Assembly (NCBI GenBank): GCA_963674895.2
Contig: CAXXCY010000003.1
Span: 1,736,001 to 1,800,000, forward strand
Direction of reading: 5' to 3'
DNA: 64,000 nt
Origin: CAXXOK01 sp963674895
GTDB lineage: Bacteria; Bacillota; Clostridia; Christensenellales; Aristaeellaceae
Position 1 is the first letter of the stretch. The number at the start of each line of letters is the position of its first letter. Shown here piece by piece: positions 8,941 to 16,165 of this stretch. Under the pieces are notes generated by a model. The model did not search any database and was not told the origin of the DNA. It was given only the letters and a program-made list of their open reading frames with translations. Both the position numbers and the translations under genes were made by a program.

Positions 8941-9193
8941 GGTCTTTTCTGAGGCCGCATGGGAAGATTATTTATACTGGGAGCAAACCGACAAGAAAAT
9001 CTTCAAACGCATCAATCAACTCATCAAGGATATCGACCGCAATGGTCATGAGGGTATCGGAAAACCAGAAGCCCTGCGCCATGAAATGCAGAGCTTCTGG
9101 AGTCGTCGTATCAATACAGAACACAGGCTTGTCTATGCGATTGACGAAAACAGCATTTTAATAGCGCAATGCCGATTTCACTATGAAAAGTAA
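8933..9193 (+). CDS. yoeB: mRNA interferase toxin YoeB
   Basis: An 86-residue RelE-superfamily toxin that cuts mRNA in the ribosomal A site. The start at 8933 (MNKVFSEAAWEDYLYW) overlaps the antitoxin, which is usual for coupled expression. The catalytic set of YoeB is visible: the glutamate in GKPEALR, the arginine in SRRINTEHRLVY and the terminal FHY motif (CRFHYEK). Length and motifs are normal, so the toxin should be active. Confidence 0.9.
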   Translation: MNKVFSEAAWEDYLYWEQTDKKIFKRINQLIKDIDRNGHEGIGKPEALRHEMQSFWSRRINTEHRLVYAIDENSILIAQCRFHYEK

Positions 9194-9328
9194 CCACCGC
9201 ACATACTTACATTCCAGGCCTCGCCAACAATTGAACGGCGAGGTGATCGTTATTAAAAACCACAATTTGTTTACCGATAATTTATGGGCAGTATTTTGGC
9301 ATAGCATTTGGGAAAGGAGCGTTGTTTG

Positions 9329-9574
9329 ATGAAAAACATCATCCCGATCTCCGATCTGAAAAACTACGGCGAGGTGCTTCGTAAATGCGAGAGCGGCGAT
9401 ACCGTTTATCTTACGAAGAATGGCCGTAGCCGTTATGTCATACAAAGTCTGGAAGAGTACGAGAAACAAAAGGCAACCATCCAGTTGCTGACCGAGCTTG
9501 CCAAGGGCGTCGAATTGCTTCGCAAGGACGGCGGTCTGTCGCTCGATGAAGCGTTTGCGGGATTGGAGGGCTGA
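9329..9574 (+). CDS. Orphan Phd/YefM-family antitoxin
   Basis: An 81-residue Phd-type antitoxin starting at 9329 (MKNIIPISDLKNYGEVLRK) with a GGAAAGGAG site. The N-terminal DNA-binding part contains TVYLTKNGRSRYVI; the acidic C-terminal helix ends in LSLDEAFAGLEG. A toxin normally follows. Here a start codon with its own GGAGGG site lies at 9576, but after about seven codons the sequence becomes a reversed piece of a tape-measure start. The antitoxin is therefore left without its toxin. Confidence 0.75.
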   Translation: MKNIIPISDLKNYGEVLRKCESGDTVYLTKNGRSRYVIQSLEEYEKQKATIQLLTELAKGVELLRKDGGLSLDEAFAGLEG

Positions 9575-9591
9575 CATGCCAATTGGCATAA

Positions 9592-9651
9592 CTAAAAATT
9601 ATCATTGTCCAGTGACAGCGCAACAACCAGCTCTCGCAGAACTTCGGGCAC
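9592..9651 (-). pseudogene. Tape-measure 5' end relic A
   Basis: The first 20 codons of a second tape-measure gene. GTG at 9651 follows a GGAGG site and encodes PEVLRELVVALSLDNDNF, then a stop at the junction with the truncated toxin start. It matches the start of the intact gene (SEVLRELVVALSLDSDNF) but has its own start codon, second residue and base changes. Confidence 0.75.
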
Positions 9652-9849
9652 CAAGTTCACCTCCAATCCAATACTCACCGCTATCATGCATCGTGGTGAA
9701 TTGTTTGGGGTTTGTTTTGTATACTTATGTTGAGTGTTGACAACGTTGGTTTTGCTTGGTATTCTTTGTTTAGTGATCGTGTTGCAGACACCTGCGAGGC
9801 CTGCGACCAAGGGAATTCCCGCGGGAATTCCTTTTTCACTTGGGAGATA

Positions 9850-9999
9850 GAAAATGCAAAACCATTCTTAACCTATGAGCAGCAAATCACATTACTAAAA
9901 AAACAAAGAGCTTTGTATCATTTCGATAAGAATCTACGTCCTCTGTTCTTGGAGCATTTACTGTTTGTTGAAAGAAATGTCAAGACACAAAGCCTTTGA
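9850..9999 (+). pseudogene. Abi_2 (AbiD/AbiF-type) abortive infection remnant
   Basis: The frame reads KPFLTYEQQITLLKKQRAL, the recognisable beginning of Abi_2 abortive-infection proteins, followed by FDKNLRPLFLEHL, which resembles a later part of the same domain. No proper start precedes it and it ends within about 50 codons at relic B of the tape-measure gene. A normal Abi_2 protein has roughly 300 residues, so this is an internally deleted fragment. Confidence 0.55.
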
Positions 10000-10149
10000 T
10001 CGTTTTCTCGACCTGTCTACGCCAGCCCCGGCAAGGTTGAAGGTGCTCTCGGCTTCCTTGGTTTGTTTGTTGATGGTACGCAGGTTGCGGCTGAAATTAT
10101 CACTGTCCAGTGACAGAGCAACAACCAGCTCTCGCAAGACCTCGCCCAT
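9985..10149 (-). pseudogene. Tape-measure 5' end relic B
   Basis: The first 45 or so codons of a third tape-measure allele, starting at ATG 10149 after a GGAGG site (MGEVLRELVVALSLDSDNF, then NLAGAGVD). Homology to the intact gene continues past a small indel and ends near 9985, where the Abi_2 remnant begins. DNA identity over the first 130 bp is high but not perfect. Confidence 0.75.
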
Positions 10150-10165
10150 AAAGCCCCTCCATAAG

Positions 10166-10190
10166 AAAAAAAGCACCGAGTAGGTGCTCT
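10166..10190 (-). terminator. Rho-independent terminator upstream of tape-measure relic B
   Basis: AGCACC and GGTGCT pair around a five-base loop and are followed on the minus strand by seven T. It lies 17-40 nt upstream of the relic's start codon. It probably belonged to the original junction between a tail gene and tape measure. Confidence 0.6.
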
Positions 10191-10218
10191 AAAGAAACAA
10201 GCTTCGATATATTTCTGC

Positions 10219-10299
10219 TTGACATAATTGTTTGAAAGCGGTACGATAATACCACCATAATTCAGTTTGAGAATGATTACAAACTGAAAAAAGGTGGTA
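10219..10299 (+). promoter_or_regulatory. abiE promoter with nested palindromic operator
   Basis: TTGACA (10219-10224), 17 bp, TACGAT (10242-10247). Just downstream lie two nested inverted repeats: TACCACC (10250-10256) with GGTGGTA (10293-10299), and TTCAGTTT (10261-10268) with AAACTGAA (10281-10288). AbiEi proteins repress their own promoter by binding inverted repeats, so this is the likely site. Confidence 0.65.
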
Positions 10300-10302
10300 T
10301 TT

Positions 10303-10905
10303 ATGTCTGAGAAACGAATTGCTCAGGTGGAGCACATCTTTCAAACGCAAGGTCCAATCCTTCATACGAAAGTCTTGAAATCACATGGATTTTGCACGAA
10401 GGATATCAATGTCCTGATTCAGGATGGACTGATTACAAAAATCAAGACCGGATATTACTGTTGGTCTTCCACTCTTGCGAATCTTTCAGATGGTTTTATC
10501 GCTATGTCCGTAATTCCTAATGCTGTACTTTGTCTGTATTCTGCCGCTAATCACCATGATCTGACAACCGTGATTCCAGATGCGGTATATCTTACTGTTC
10601 CCAACAAGGGAGTTTTTCCCAAGAAACCAATCTTTCCGCCAGTCAAACTCTATCGCCAAATTGAGCCTTATTATTCACTGGGAATTCATGAAGAGAAAAC
10701 GCTTATGGGCATTCTGCGAGTGTACGATCGTGAACGAACCGTGCTTGATTTTTTCAGAAATATTGACACTATGGGAACTGACGTTACCCTTGAAGTCCTG
10801 AAAACCTATATGCAAGGAGATAAACATATACAAACCCTCTTTGAATATGCCGCCATACTCGGAATCCAACCCACCATCAAACCGTATGTTGAGGCACTGA
10901 TATGA
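10303..10905 (+). CDS. AbiEi antitoxin / transcriptional repressor
   Basis: A 200-residue type IV antitoxin that autorepresses the operon and counters AbiEii. I start it at ATG 10303 (MSEKRIAQVEHIFQ) with AAGGTGG upstream. Residues about 1-75 form a winged helix (KVLKSHGFCTKDINVLIQDG, then IKTGYYCW). About 80-200 form the AbiEi C-terminal domain (LCLYSAANHHDLT, then RERTVLDFFRN). Its stop overlaps the abiEii start region as ATGA. It is intact and lies on the strand opposite to the phage genes. Confidence 0.82.
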   Translation: MSEKRIAQVEHIFQTQGPILHTKVLKSHGFCTKDINVLIQDGLITKIKTGYYCWSSTLANLSDGFIAMSVIPNAVLCLYSAANHHDLTTVIPDAVYLTVPNKGVFPKKPIFPPVKLYRQIEPYYSLGIHEEKTLMGILRVYDRERTVLDFFRNIDTMGTDVTLEVLKTYMQGDKHIQTLFEYAAILGIQPTIKPYVEALI

Positions 10906-10941
10906 GAAACACAGAAAGTATCAAAGCACAGCTTCGCAAAC

Positions 10942-11799
10942 TTGCCACCAATGCCAACAAGCCCCTATGAATATCTGCAGACCCATTATTTTATAGAACG
11001 ATTGCTGTTTCGTTTATCCCATTCGGAATATGCCGATGCTTTTGTCCTGAAAGGCGGTTTGCTCCTATATTCCATCTTTAGCCATCAGTCCCGAGCGACA
11101 CGAGACATGGATTTCCTCGCCAGAAACCAACCGAATGATCCGGCACAGTTCGCTCGAATTTTATCCGTTGTCTGCCAGATCGACAGTGATGACGGTGTTC
11201 GATTCGATACCGAAAGCATCACAGCTGTCCGCATTAAAGAGGATGCTGATTATCAGGGAATACGGCTCAAAGTGGATGCATATCTCGATCGCTCAAGAAG
11301 TGTACTGCAATTGGATATAGGCTTTGGTGATATTGTCGTCCCTGCGCCGCAAGTCATGACATACCCTTCTCTCCTTGATATGGACGAGGTTCGATTGCTC
11401 GCTTACTCAAAAGAATCTGTTATCGCCGAGAAGTTTCAGGCTATGCTTTTCCTGGCTCAAATCAATAGCAGAATGAAGGATTTCTTTGATATAACAACAT
11501 TGAGCAATATGTTCGACTTCGATGGCAAATCTCTCCGGGATGCGATTGAAAAGACACTAATTAATCGCAAGACCCCGCTGGTCGATGAACCCATTGTCTT
11601 TTCTCCTTCATTTCGCATCGATATTCAGAAGACACAACAATGGGATCAATTCCTAAAGAGAACATCACTAGACGCACTTCCATTTGCTGAAACTATGGGA
11701 TCGCTCACTGTTTTTCTAGAGCCGTTATACCAGGCTATTCAAAGTGGGGCCGCCTTCACGCGTACATGGCTTCATGAGAAAAGAGCATGGACGGAATAA
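10942..11799 (+). CDS. AbiEii nucleotidyltransferase toxin with frameshifted N-terminus
   Basis: A DNA polymerase beta-type nucleotidyltransferase, the toxin of the AbiE system. Motifs present are VLKGGLLLYS with RDMDFL downstream (metal-binding GG and DxD), LQLDIGFGD and a C-terminal SRMKDFFDI. The natural start is the ATG at 10902 (MRNTESIKAQLRKLA), coupled to abiEi by ATGA, but that frame stops after 23 codons. One extra C in the run at 10962-10965 explains the shift. Translation could restart at TTG 10942 or ATG 10951, losing only the short N-terminal segment. It may be a recent null mutation, an assembly error or a still active protein. Confidence 0.7.
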   Translation: MPPMPTSPYEYLQTHYFIERLLFRLSHSEYADAFVLKGGLLLYSIFSHQSRATRDMDFLARNQPNDPAQFARILSVVCQIDSDDGVRFDTESITAVRIKEDADYQGIRLKVDAYLDRSRSVLQLDIGFGDIVVPAPQVMTYPSLLDMDEVRLLAYSKESVIAEKFQAMLFLAQINSRMKDFFDITTLSNMFDFDGKSLRDAIEKTLINRKTPLVDEPIVFSPSFRIDIQKTQQWDQFLKRTSLDALPFAETMGSLTVFLEPLYQAIQSGAAFTRTWLHEKRAWTE

Positions 11800-11854
11800 T
11801 CATCAAAGCCTATTCCCCTAGGTATTGCCTAACACACCTTCTCCCCATAATAGT

Positions 11855-11907
11855 ATCTGTGCAATCAATCTAGTATCTATGCAATTTCGGTAGATCATTG
11901 CACAGAT
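11855..11907. repeat. 11-bp inverted repeat with nearby direct repeat
   Basis: ATCTGTGCAAT (11855-11865) and ATTGCACAGAT (11897-11907) are perfect inverted copies. A direct near-copy, TAGTATCTATGCAATT, lies at 11871-11886. It sits between the end of abiEii and the end of the tail chaperone, at the right edge of the inserted module stack. It may be a terminator-like structure or a recombination scar. Confidence 0.5.
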
Positions 11908-11935
11908 GCTTTGAAATGTTTGTCCATCAAACATA

Positions 11936-12516
11936 TCATTTGGAAGCCTGCTTCCCCCACACCTCGTCAATGAAAGTCCGACGGGGTTCTTTTTTCTTAT
12001 GCTCCTGTTGTACGTCCCAAGCACGAAGTTTCAAGAATCCCAGCATATCCATCTCATCAATGTCCCGCATACGCCAGTCAGCTCTGAGCAGGGCATTGTA
12101 GGTAGAATAGATGTATTCCGGCAGTGTCAGGGCGCCGTCGGCGCTTTCTTTGCGATCTCCGTCGCCTCCTCCTCCACCGTCTCCGTAGGGAAATCAGACA
12201 GCACCTCCGTGGTCTGTGTCTGCACAGCCATGAGCGAGAGCGCGATGTCGTGCATGAGCCTGTCCGCTGGATAGTGATCGTACACTTCATCTGGAGTGAA
12301 CTGGTTCCCAAACAGGATGCAGAACCACTTGACCATCACATCCAGCGCTTCTGTAACGGTGGCCGGCTGTTCTTGGATCGTTTCGCCTTCGGTGGCCTGC
12401 TTTGCCAGTTTGACGATGGATGCATACATTTTAGACGCGGGCTCCATCTCGCGCAGCGCGCGTCCGCTGATGAAGTCCACCGCGTATTTCTGATTGCCCA
12501 GTGTGCAAGTAATCAT
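11936..12516 (-). CDS. Tail assembly chaperone gpGT-like fusion, made by -1 frameshift
   Basis: The product is the first 122-124 codons of the gpG-like frame followed by a -1 shift into a second frame that ends at 11936. The second frame contains YIYSTYNALLRADW and ends in a FIDEVW pattern typical of siphophage gpGT extensions. The frames overlap over A AAG AAA at 12145-12151, the best slippery site I see. The fusion normally recruits tail tube subunits to the tape measure during assembly. Here the tape-measure gene does not follow directly; about 3.4 kb of toxin and abortive-infection modules intervene. Confidence 0.7.
12127..12516 (-). CDS. Tail assembly chaperone (gpG-like)
   Basis: A 129-residue protein that coats the tape measure during tail assembly. 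The start at 12516 (MITCTLGNQKYAVDF) follows a good AAGGAG site. It begins with a beta-strand and a FISGRALREME segment typical of Firmicutes tail chaperones, and ends in an acidic stretch EEEATEIAKKAPTAP. Most ribosomes should stop at the TGA at 12127-12129; a fraction shifts to make the longer gpGT form. It lies between the tail tube gene and the tape measure, as in other siphophages. Confidence 0.8.
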   Translation of the reverse strand: MITCTLGNQKYAVDFISGRALREMEPASKMYASIVKLAKQATEGETIQEQPATVTEALDVMVKWFCILFGNQFTPDEVYDHYPADRLMHDIALSLMAVQTQTTEVLSDFPTETVEEEATEIAKKAPTAP

Positions 12517-12536
12517 GGTTTTTCTCCTTCAAGTAT

Positions 12537-12565
12537 GCCGCCCTGCGGATATTTCGCAGGGCGGC
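12537..12565 (-). terminator. Intergenic hairpin between tail tube and chaperone genes
   Basis: A perfect 11-bp stem, GCCGCCCTGCG with CGCAGGGCGGC and a seven-base loop. The T-tract after it on the minus strand is poor. It most likely dampens transcription or stabilises the abundant tail-tube mRNA rather than ending all transcripts. Confidence 0.5.
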
Positions 12566-12572
12566 AATGCGG

Positions 12573-13181
12573 TTAACCGGCCGGTGTGAAAGACGGGGCA
12601 TACACGGAAGCAAGGAAGGTTACGCCCATGGCTGTGGTAAATCCGTTTTCACCCTCATCCGCAATAACCTGATAGAGGTTATCATGGGTACGCTTGATCG
12701 CTGTCCATTCCACCTCGCCGGTCTGACGGCTGACCGATCCGCCTTCCTTGGTCGAGTAGGTCTCGGTGACAGGTTTGGCACGAACCTTGTACAGCCAGAT
12801 ATAACGCATCTTGCCGTTGCTTTTTTCAGACATGAAACCTACTGCAAAGTACGGCGGCTTATCCGTTGATTTGCGTACCAACACGCCATTGTCGTCAATG
12901 CTGTTGCCGAAAATCTGCTCTTGGATCGCAAGCGGGATATCCGCCATCTTGGTTTTGAATGACAATTCCGGATCCGGATATAGGACGTCAAACTCAATAT
13001 CGTCTGCAAACTGCACATCCGGGTCGGTGTTGTCGGGGGTAATGCTGGCCTCAATAGCGCCAGCAATGGCTTGCAATGCGCCGTATGTAAGGGTTTCCTC
13101 AGTGTCCGTCTCCAGGGGCGCGAGCACCACATTTTTTAAGCCGATGGTCGAAGCGACCGTCGGCGAAGGGGCAGTAGCCAT
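12573..13181 (-). CDS. Major tail protein (tail tube)
   Basis: A 202-residue tail tube protein of the phi13/TP901 type. I use the ATG at 13181 (MATAPSPTVASTIGLKNV), which has an AGGAGA site. The core LTYGALQAIAGAIEAS and the later KPPYFAVGFMSEKSNG and DNLYQVIADEGENG match the family. It forms stacked hexamers around the tape measure. It is followed by a strong hairpin, consistent with high expression, and is preceded by the neck genes. Confidence 0.85.
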   Translation of the reverse strand: MATAPSPTVASTIGLKNVVLAPLETDTEETLTYGALQAIAGAIEASITPDNTDPDVQFADDIEFDVLYPDPELSFKTKMADIPLAIQEQIFGNSIDDNGVLVRKSTDKPPYFAVGFMSEKSNGKMRYIWLYKVRAKPVTETYSTKEGGSVSRQTGEVEWTAIKRTHDNLYQVIADEGENGFTTAMGVTFLASVYAPSFTPAG

Positions 13182-13192
13182 ATTCAATTCTC

Positions 13193-13600
13193 CTATCTTT
13201 TACGGATTTCGTCCCGAAGGACAGCTTTCATTTCGTCATAGGCTTCATTGGATTTGGTGTCAAAAGCAGGACGAACAAAAGGATGCGCTGGCGCCGGAGC
13301 GGGTCCGCCGTGCCCAAACTCCACAGGATTTGCGTAATATGCACCTTTTTCTTTGTGGTGCACACCGATGGTAATGCGCTTGCCTCTTTTTCCGCCCTTG
13401 ATGCTTCCTGTATGAATGGAATCATGCAGGTCACCCGAGATGATCTTGGGATCGGTTGACGCATTGCGCTTCATCTGCGCTTCGATCGGAACTGCACCGG
13501 CACGAAGCGCACGGTTCACGGCAGGTCCGTTATCCATAGCGGCTGCCATATTGGTCAGATCGTTTTCAAGGTCGTCAAACCCCGAAAGCTGCACGCTCAT
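13193..13600 (-). CDS. HK97 gp10-like neck / tail terminator protein
   Basis: A 135-residue protein of the HK97 gp10 family. ATG 13600 (MSVQLSGFDDLENDL) has a GGAGG site and overlaps the upstream gene as ATGA. The typical middle section GDLHDSIHTGS is followed by YYANPVEFGH, the family signature, and then HPFVRPAFD. It acts at the head-tail joint and takes part in tail completion. It is intact. Confidence 0.83.
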   Translation of the reverse strand: MSVQLSGFDDLENDLTNMAAAMDNGPAVNRALRAGAVPIEAQMKRNASTDPKIISGDLHDSIHTGSIKGGKRGKRITIGVHHKEKGAYYANPVEFGHGGPAPAPAHPFVRPAFDTKSNEAYDEMKAVLRDEIRKR

Positions 13601-13956
13601 GCGTCCACCTCCCGATACAGACACCACGTCCATTGCACGGTAAATTGGCGTGTGGACGCATCATAGGCGGGTTGGTTATATCCTTTGTCGCTTTCCTCGT
13701 GCATGGTAAAACCAGCTGCATACATCGCTTGCCTGATCCTGGCGGCAGCCTCGGTCGGGTCGCCATCGCTCCACAAGTTCAGGTACACAAACGTTTTATA
13801 GGACGCCACCTTGTCATCTTGGTGTGCTTCCTCGGTGGTAGTGGACGAGTACACCATGTACTGACCAGGCGGATTTTGCTGCCCTTCCGTTGGCCTCCAC
13901 ACGCCAGCAAACACAGGAATACCAACATCTTTGAGCGCGAGCTGTACCTGTTTCAT
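13597..13956 (-). CDS. Tail completion / neck protein
   Basis: A 119-residue neck protein between the head closure and gp10-like genes. It has the alpha/beta layout of the phage tail-completion group: a short N-terminal helix (MKQVQLALKDVGIPVF), a YMVYSSTTTEEAHQDD strand region, then a conserved RIRQAMYAAGF helix and a terminal QFTVQWTWCLYRE strand. The stop and start codons of its neighbours overlap it on both sides, so the neck genes are translated as one unit. Family placement is by pattern and position. Confidence 0.65.
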   Translation of the reverse strand: MKQVQLALKDVGIPVFAGVWRPTEGQQNPPGQYMVYSSTTTEEAHQDDKVASYKTFVYLNLWSDGDPTEAAARIRQAMYAAGFTMHEESDKGYNQPAYDASTRQFTVQWTWCLYREVDA

Positions 13957-14312
13957 CAGCTCACGCCCTTTACGATGGAGGTTTTCAGCCCTAAATACCT
14001 GCGCTTGAACTCATACTCTCCCAAGGTGGTGATGAGCCTTTTCTCACCCAGGAACCGCACCCACATACCGGGCTTCACATCCTCCCGGTACCGAATGGTG
14101 AAGTTGATGACGCTTTCGGCATTCTTGGTATCTGCCGCGCGGTAGGTTTGGTTGCCAGCTTCCAATGCAGATGCCCACACACGGCAGATCACGGTATCAG
14201 CAGGCTCGGGATAACCATTTTCATTGATCACATTTTCTGTCAGCCCGATTTCGATCAGATGCCGAAGGTCGCCCGGGCGTGGGTTACCTTCAAATTGTTT
14301 ATAACCACGCAC
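13956..14312 (-). CDS. Head closure / head-tail adaptor protein
   Basis: A 118-residue protein of the phage head-tail joining family (SPP1 gp16-like). The N-terminal GDLRHLIEI segment, the VWASALEAGNQTY stretch and IRYREDVKPGMWVRF are the usual landmarks of this beta-barrel stopper. It seals the portal channel after packaging. Stop and start of the next gene overlap as TGATG. Confidence 0.78.
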   Translation of the reverse strand: MRGYKQFEGNPRPGDLRHLIEIGLTENVINENGYPEPADTVICRVWASALEAGNQTYRAADTKNAESVINFTIRYREDVKPGMWVRFLGEKRLITTLGEYEFKRRYLGLKTSIVKGVS

Positions 14313-14326
14313 GCGGAATTCACCCC

Positions 14327-14611
14327 TTAAAACATCTTCGCTGCATCACGGTGAGGGTACAGCAGGTTCTCAAACGCCATCCGCATGGTCAGGTACACCT
14401 GTTTGTCGGCATTCTCGCGGTTTTCATAGTAGTGACTGCACATCAGCAAAATAGCCAGCCGCACAGGCTTCGGCGCGTTTTCATCAAACGGCACGCGGCA
14501 GAAGTCTTCTGCAGCCGCCTGCGCCTGCGTGATCAGCGTTTCGAGATAGGCATCTTCATCGTCATACTGAATACGCAGGTGCGTTTTCAGCTCTGGTACA
14601 GTGATGACCAC
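14327..14611 (-). CDS. Head-tail connector (HK97 gp6-like)
   Basis: A 94-residue, mostly helical connector. MVITVPELKTHLRIQYDDEDAYLE is the usual start of gp6-like adaptors (ALKxHLR, then acidic DDED), followed by a long helix with AEDFCRVPF. It forms a ring on the portal. It is intact and in the expected place between the head genes and head closure. Confidence 0.8.
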   Translation of the reverse strand: MVITVPELKTHLRIQYDDEDAYLETLITQAQAAAEDFCRVPFDENAPKPVRLAILLMCSHYYENRENADKQVYLTMRMAFENLLYPHRDAAKMF

Positions 14612-14622
14612 AAGCCCACCGC

Positions 14623-14880
14623 CTAGGCTTCATCAGGCGCAGACGCCATGAGACCGGCGCTGCGAAGCGCTGCCAGCAAAGCGTTATGCTCCGCACGCAG
14701 GGCAGCGACGGTCGTAGCCTCGCTGTCTGCGATATACGAAAGCCTGGCAGTTTCACCGCACTGGCCGTCCAGCAAATCACCGAGCCCCTCTACAGCCGCG
14801 CCGGGCAAGAACGTGAGTTTTCCGCCAATGACCCATTCGTTACCCCCGTGGGCATGATAGTTCTTGGTATTGCTGCTCAT
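14623..14880 (-). CDS. Capsid head fibre / decoration protein
   Basis: An 85-residue protein. NTKNYHAHGGNEWVIGG is the signature of small Firmicutes head fibre proteins, which decorate the capsid through this N-terminal segment. The C-terminal half (ATTVAALRAEHNALLAAL) looks like a short coiled coil. It is next to the capsid gene and separated from it by a terminator, so the two are made at different levels. Confidence 0.7.
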   Translation of the reverse strand: MSSNTKNYHAHGGNEWVIGGKLTFLPGAAVEGLGDLLDGQCGETARLSYIADSEATTVAALRAEHNALLAALRSAGLMASAPDEA

Positions 14881-14904
14881 TTAGCTTCATCTCCTTAGTC
14901 AATC

Positions 14905-14935
14905 AAAAAGGGAGAGCCTTTCACCGGCTCTCCCC
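14905..14935 (-). terminator. Rho-independent terminator after the capsid gene
   Basis: GGGAGAGCC and GGCTCTCCC form a perfect 9-bp stem, followed by five T on the minus strand. It lies directly behind the capsid gene and should raise capsid over connector expression by partial termination. Confidence 0.75.
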
Positions 14936-14942
14936 CTTGGGA

Positions 14943-16145
14943 TCAGGCGGTCTTCATCTGCAGGCACTTGACAGCTTCAGGCAGGATCAGGCGGCCGTCG
15001 ACACGCTGGGTGACCTTGAAACCAACCTGATCGTTCTTGGCATACAGTTCATTTAGACGCTGCATGGAGCGCCCTTCCCGGTCAGCCAGCCAATAGTACG
15101 AATAATCGCCGTATAGAATAGCCTTATTCGCTGCAGTCGGAAGCGGCATATAGTTGGAGGTCAGCACACGCTGGTTAAGGAGGGTATCAGGCTGACCGTG
15201 CAATAAACCCGGCTGCCACATGAATTGCCCGTTTCCATCCTTGAGCTTGCGAAGCAGCTTGATGGTCGCGTCGTTCATGATGAACATAGCCTTGCGGCGG
15301 TAACCGGCTTTCAACGAGTGCTGCAGGTCGAGCAGCTCATCCGCCGTAATCGCAGCCGCGCCTGCCGCGGTGACGCCCAGTTCCGCGCCGTTTGTCGTGT
15401 GCAGCAATCCTGTTGGCTTATGGCTGCCATCACCCGTGAGAATGGCTTCCTCCTCGGCTGCGCCGACACGGCGGGCAAACTCGTTGGTAATGTATGCGGC
15501 GAGGTCAAACACCGCGTCATGCAGGAATTCTTCCGACACGCGGATCATGGTGGCAACTTTATGGGCGCTGAGCGTGATCTGCCCGAAAGCGTCGTCCGAC
15601 TCGGGGATGGCAGCTTCCTCTTCCACCCAGTTCGCGGTACCTTTCGTGGTGACGAGCGGAATCTTGCGGTCGCCTGTGGAGGTCGTGATCACGCGCACGA
15701 TACCGCGCATGATGTTTTCTTCCTGCAGGGCTTCCACCAGCGTGCGTTCAAACTCGTCAGGAATGGTATATCCGCCTTCCGAAAGCTCGCCGATCTGGAG
15801 CGCATTGCGCACCTCATAGGAGGAACGGTCGCGCATCTGTTTCCAGAAAGCCTCGTTATAAACAGTGCTGGCGCGGCCGGGGCGGTTATCCGGCTTGACC
15901 GGCTGTTCCGGTTTGGATGTGTAGACCGTATTGGCCGGCGCGTTCATCTCGCGCTCCAGCGCTTCGGCGCGTTCCTCGCGCTCAACGGCATGCCCGAGAT
16001 CGACGACCTCCTGCTCCATGCGCTCATAGGCCTGCGTATCCTCGGCGGACATCAGACCGTCCTCGCCGCGATGTTCGTCCAAGAATGCTTTGGCTTTATC
16101 CCAGATTTCACCGCGCTTTTTGCGCATTGCAAGTACCTTGCTCAT
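14943..16145 (-). CDS. Major capsid protein, HK97 fold
   Basis: A 400-residue HK97-type capsid precursor. Residues about 1-75 are a charged coiled coil, the scaffolding delta domain that the neighbouring protease removes. The fold proper starts near residue 95 with EVRNALQIGELSEGG and contains GGYTIPDEF, PLVTTKGTANWVEEE and ATMIRVSEEFLHD, all standard for this family. The start at 16145 has a GGAGG site. It is intact. Confidence 0.93.
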   Translation of the reverse strand: MSKVLAMRKKRGEIWDKAKAFLDEHRGEDGLMSAEDTQAYERMEQEVVDLGHAVEREERAEALEREMNAPANTVYTSKPEQPVKPDNRPGRASTVYNEAFWKQMRDRSSYEVRNALQIGELSEGGYTIPDEFERTLVEALQEENIMRGIVRVITTSTGDRKIPLVTTKGTANWVEEEAAIPESDDAFGQITLSAHKVATMIRVSEEFLHDAVFDLAAYITNEFARRVGAAEEEAILTGDGSHKPTGLLHTTNGAELGVTAAGAAAITADELLDLQHSLKAGYRRKAMFIMNDATIKLLRKLKDGNGQFMWQPGLLHGQPDTLLNQRVLTSNYMPLPTAANKAILYGDYSYYWLADREGRSMQRLNELYAKNDQVGFKVTQRVDGRLILPEAVKCLQMKTA

Positions 16146-16165
16146 AATGGGGTTCCTCCTTTAAA

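Noticed and set aside
12078..12311. Arginine-rich frame across the end of gpG as the frameshift partner
   Set aside because: It is in the +1 frame and of low complexity; the -1 frame has the gpGT-like content instead.
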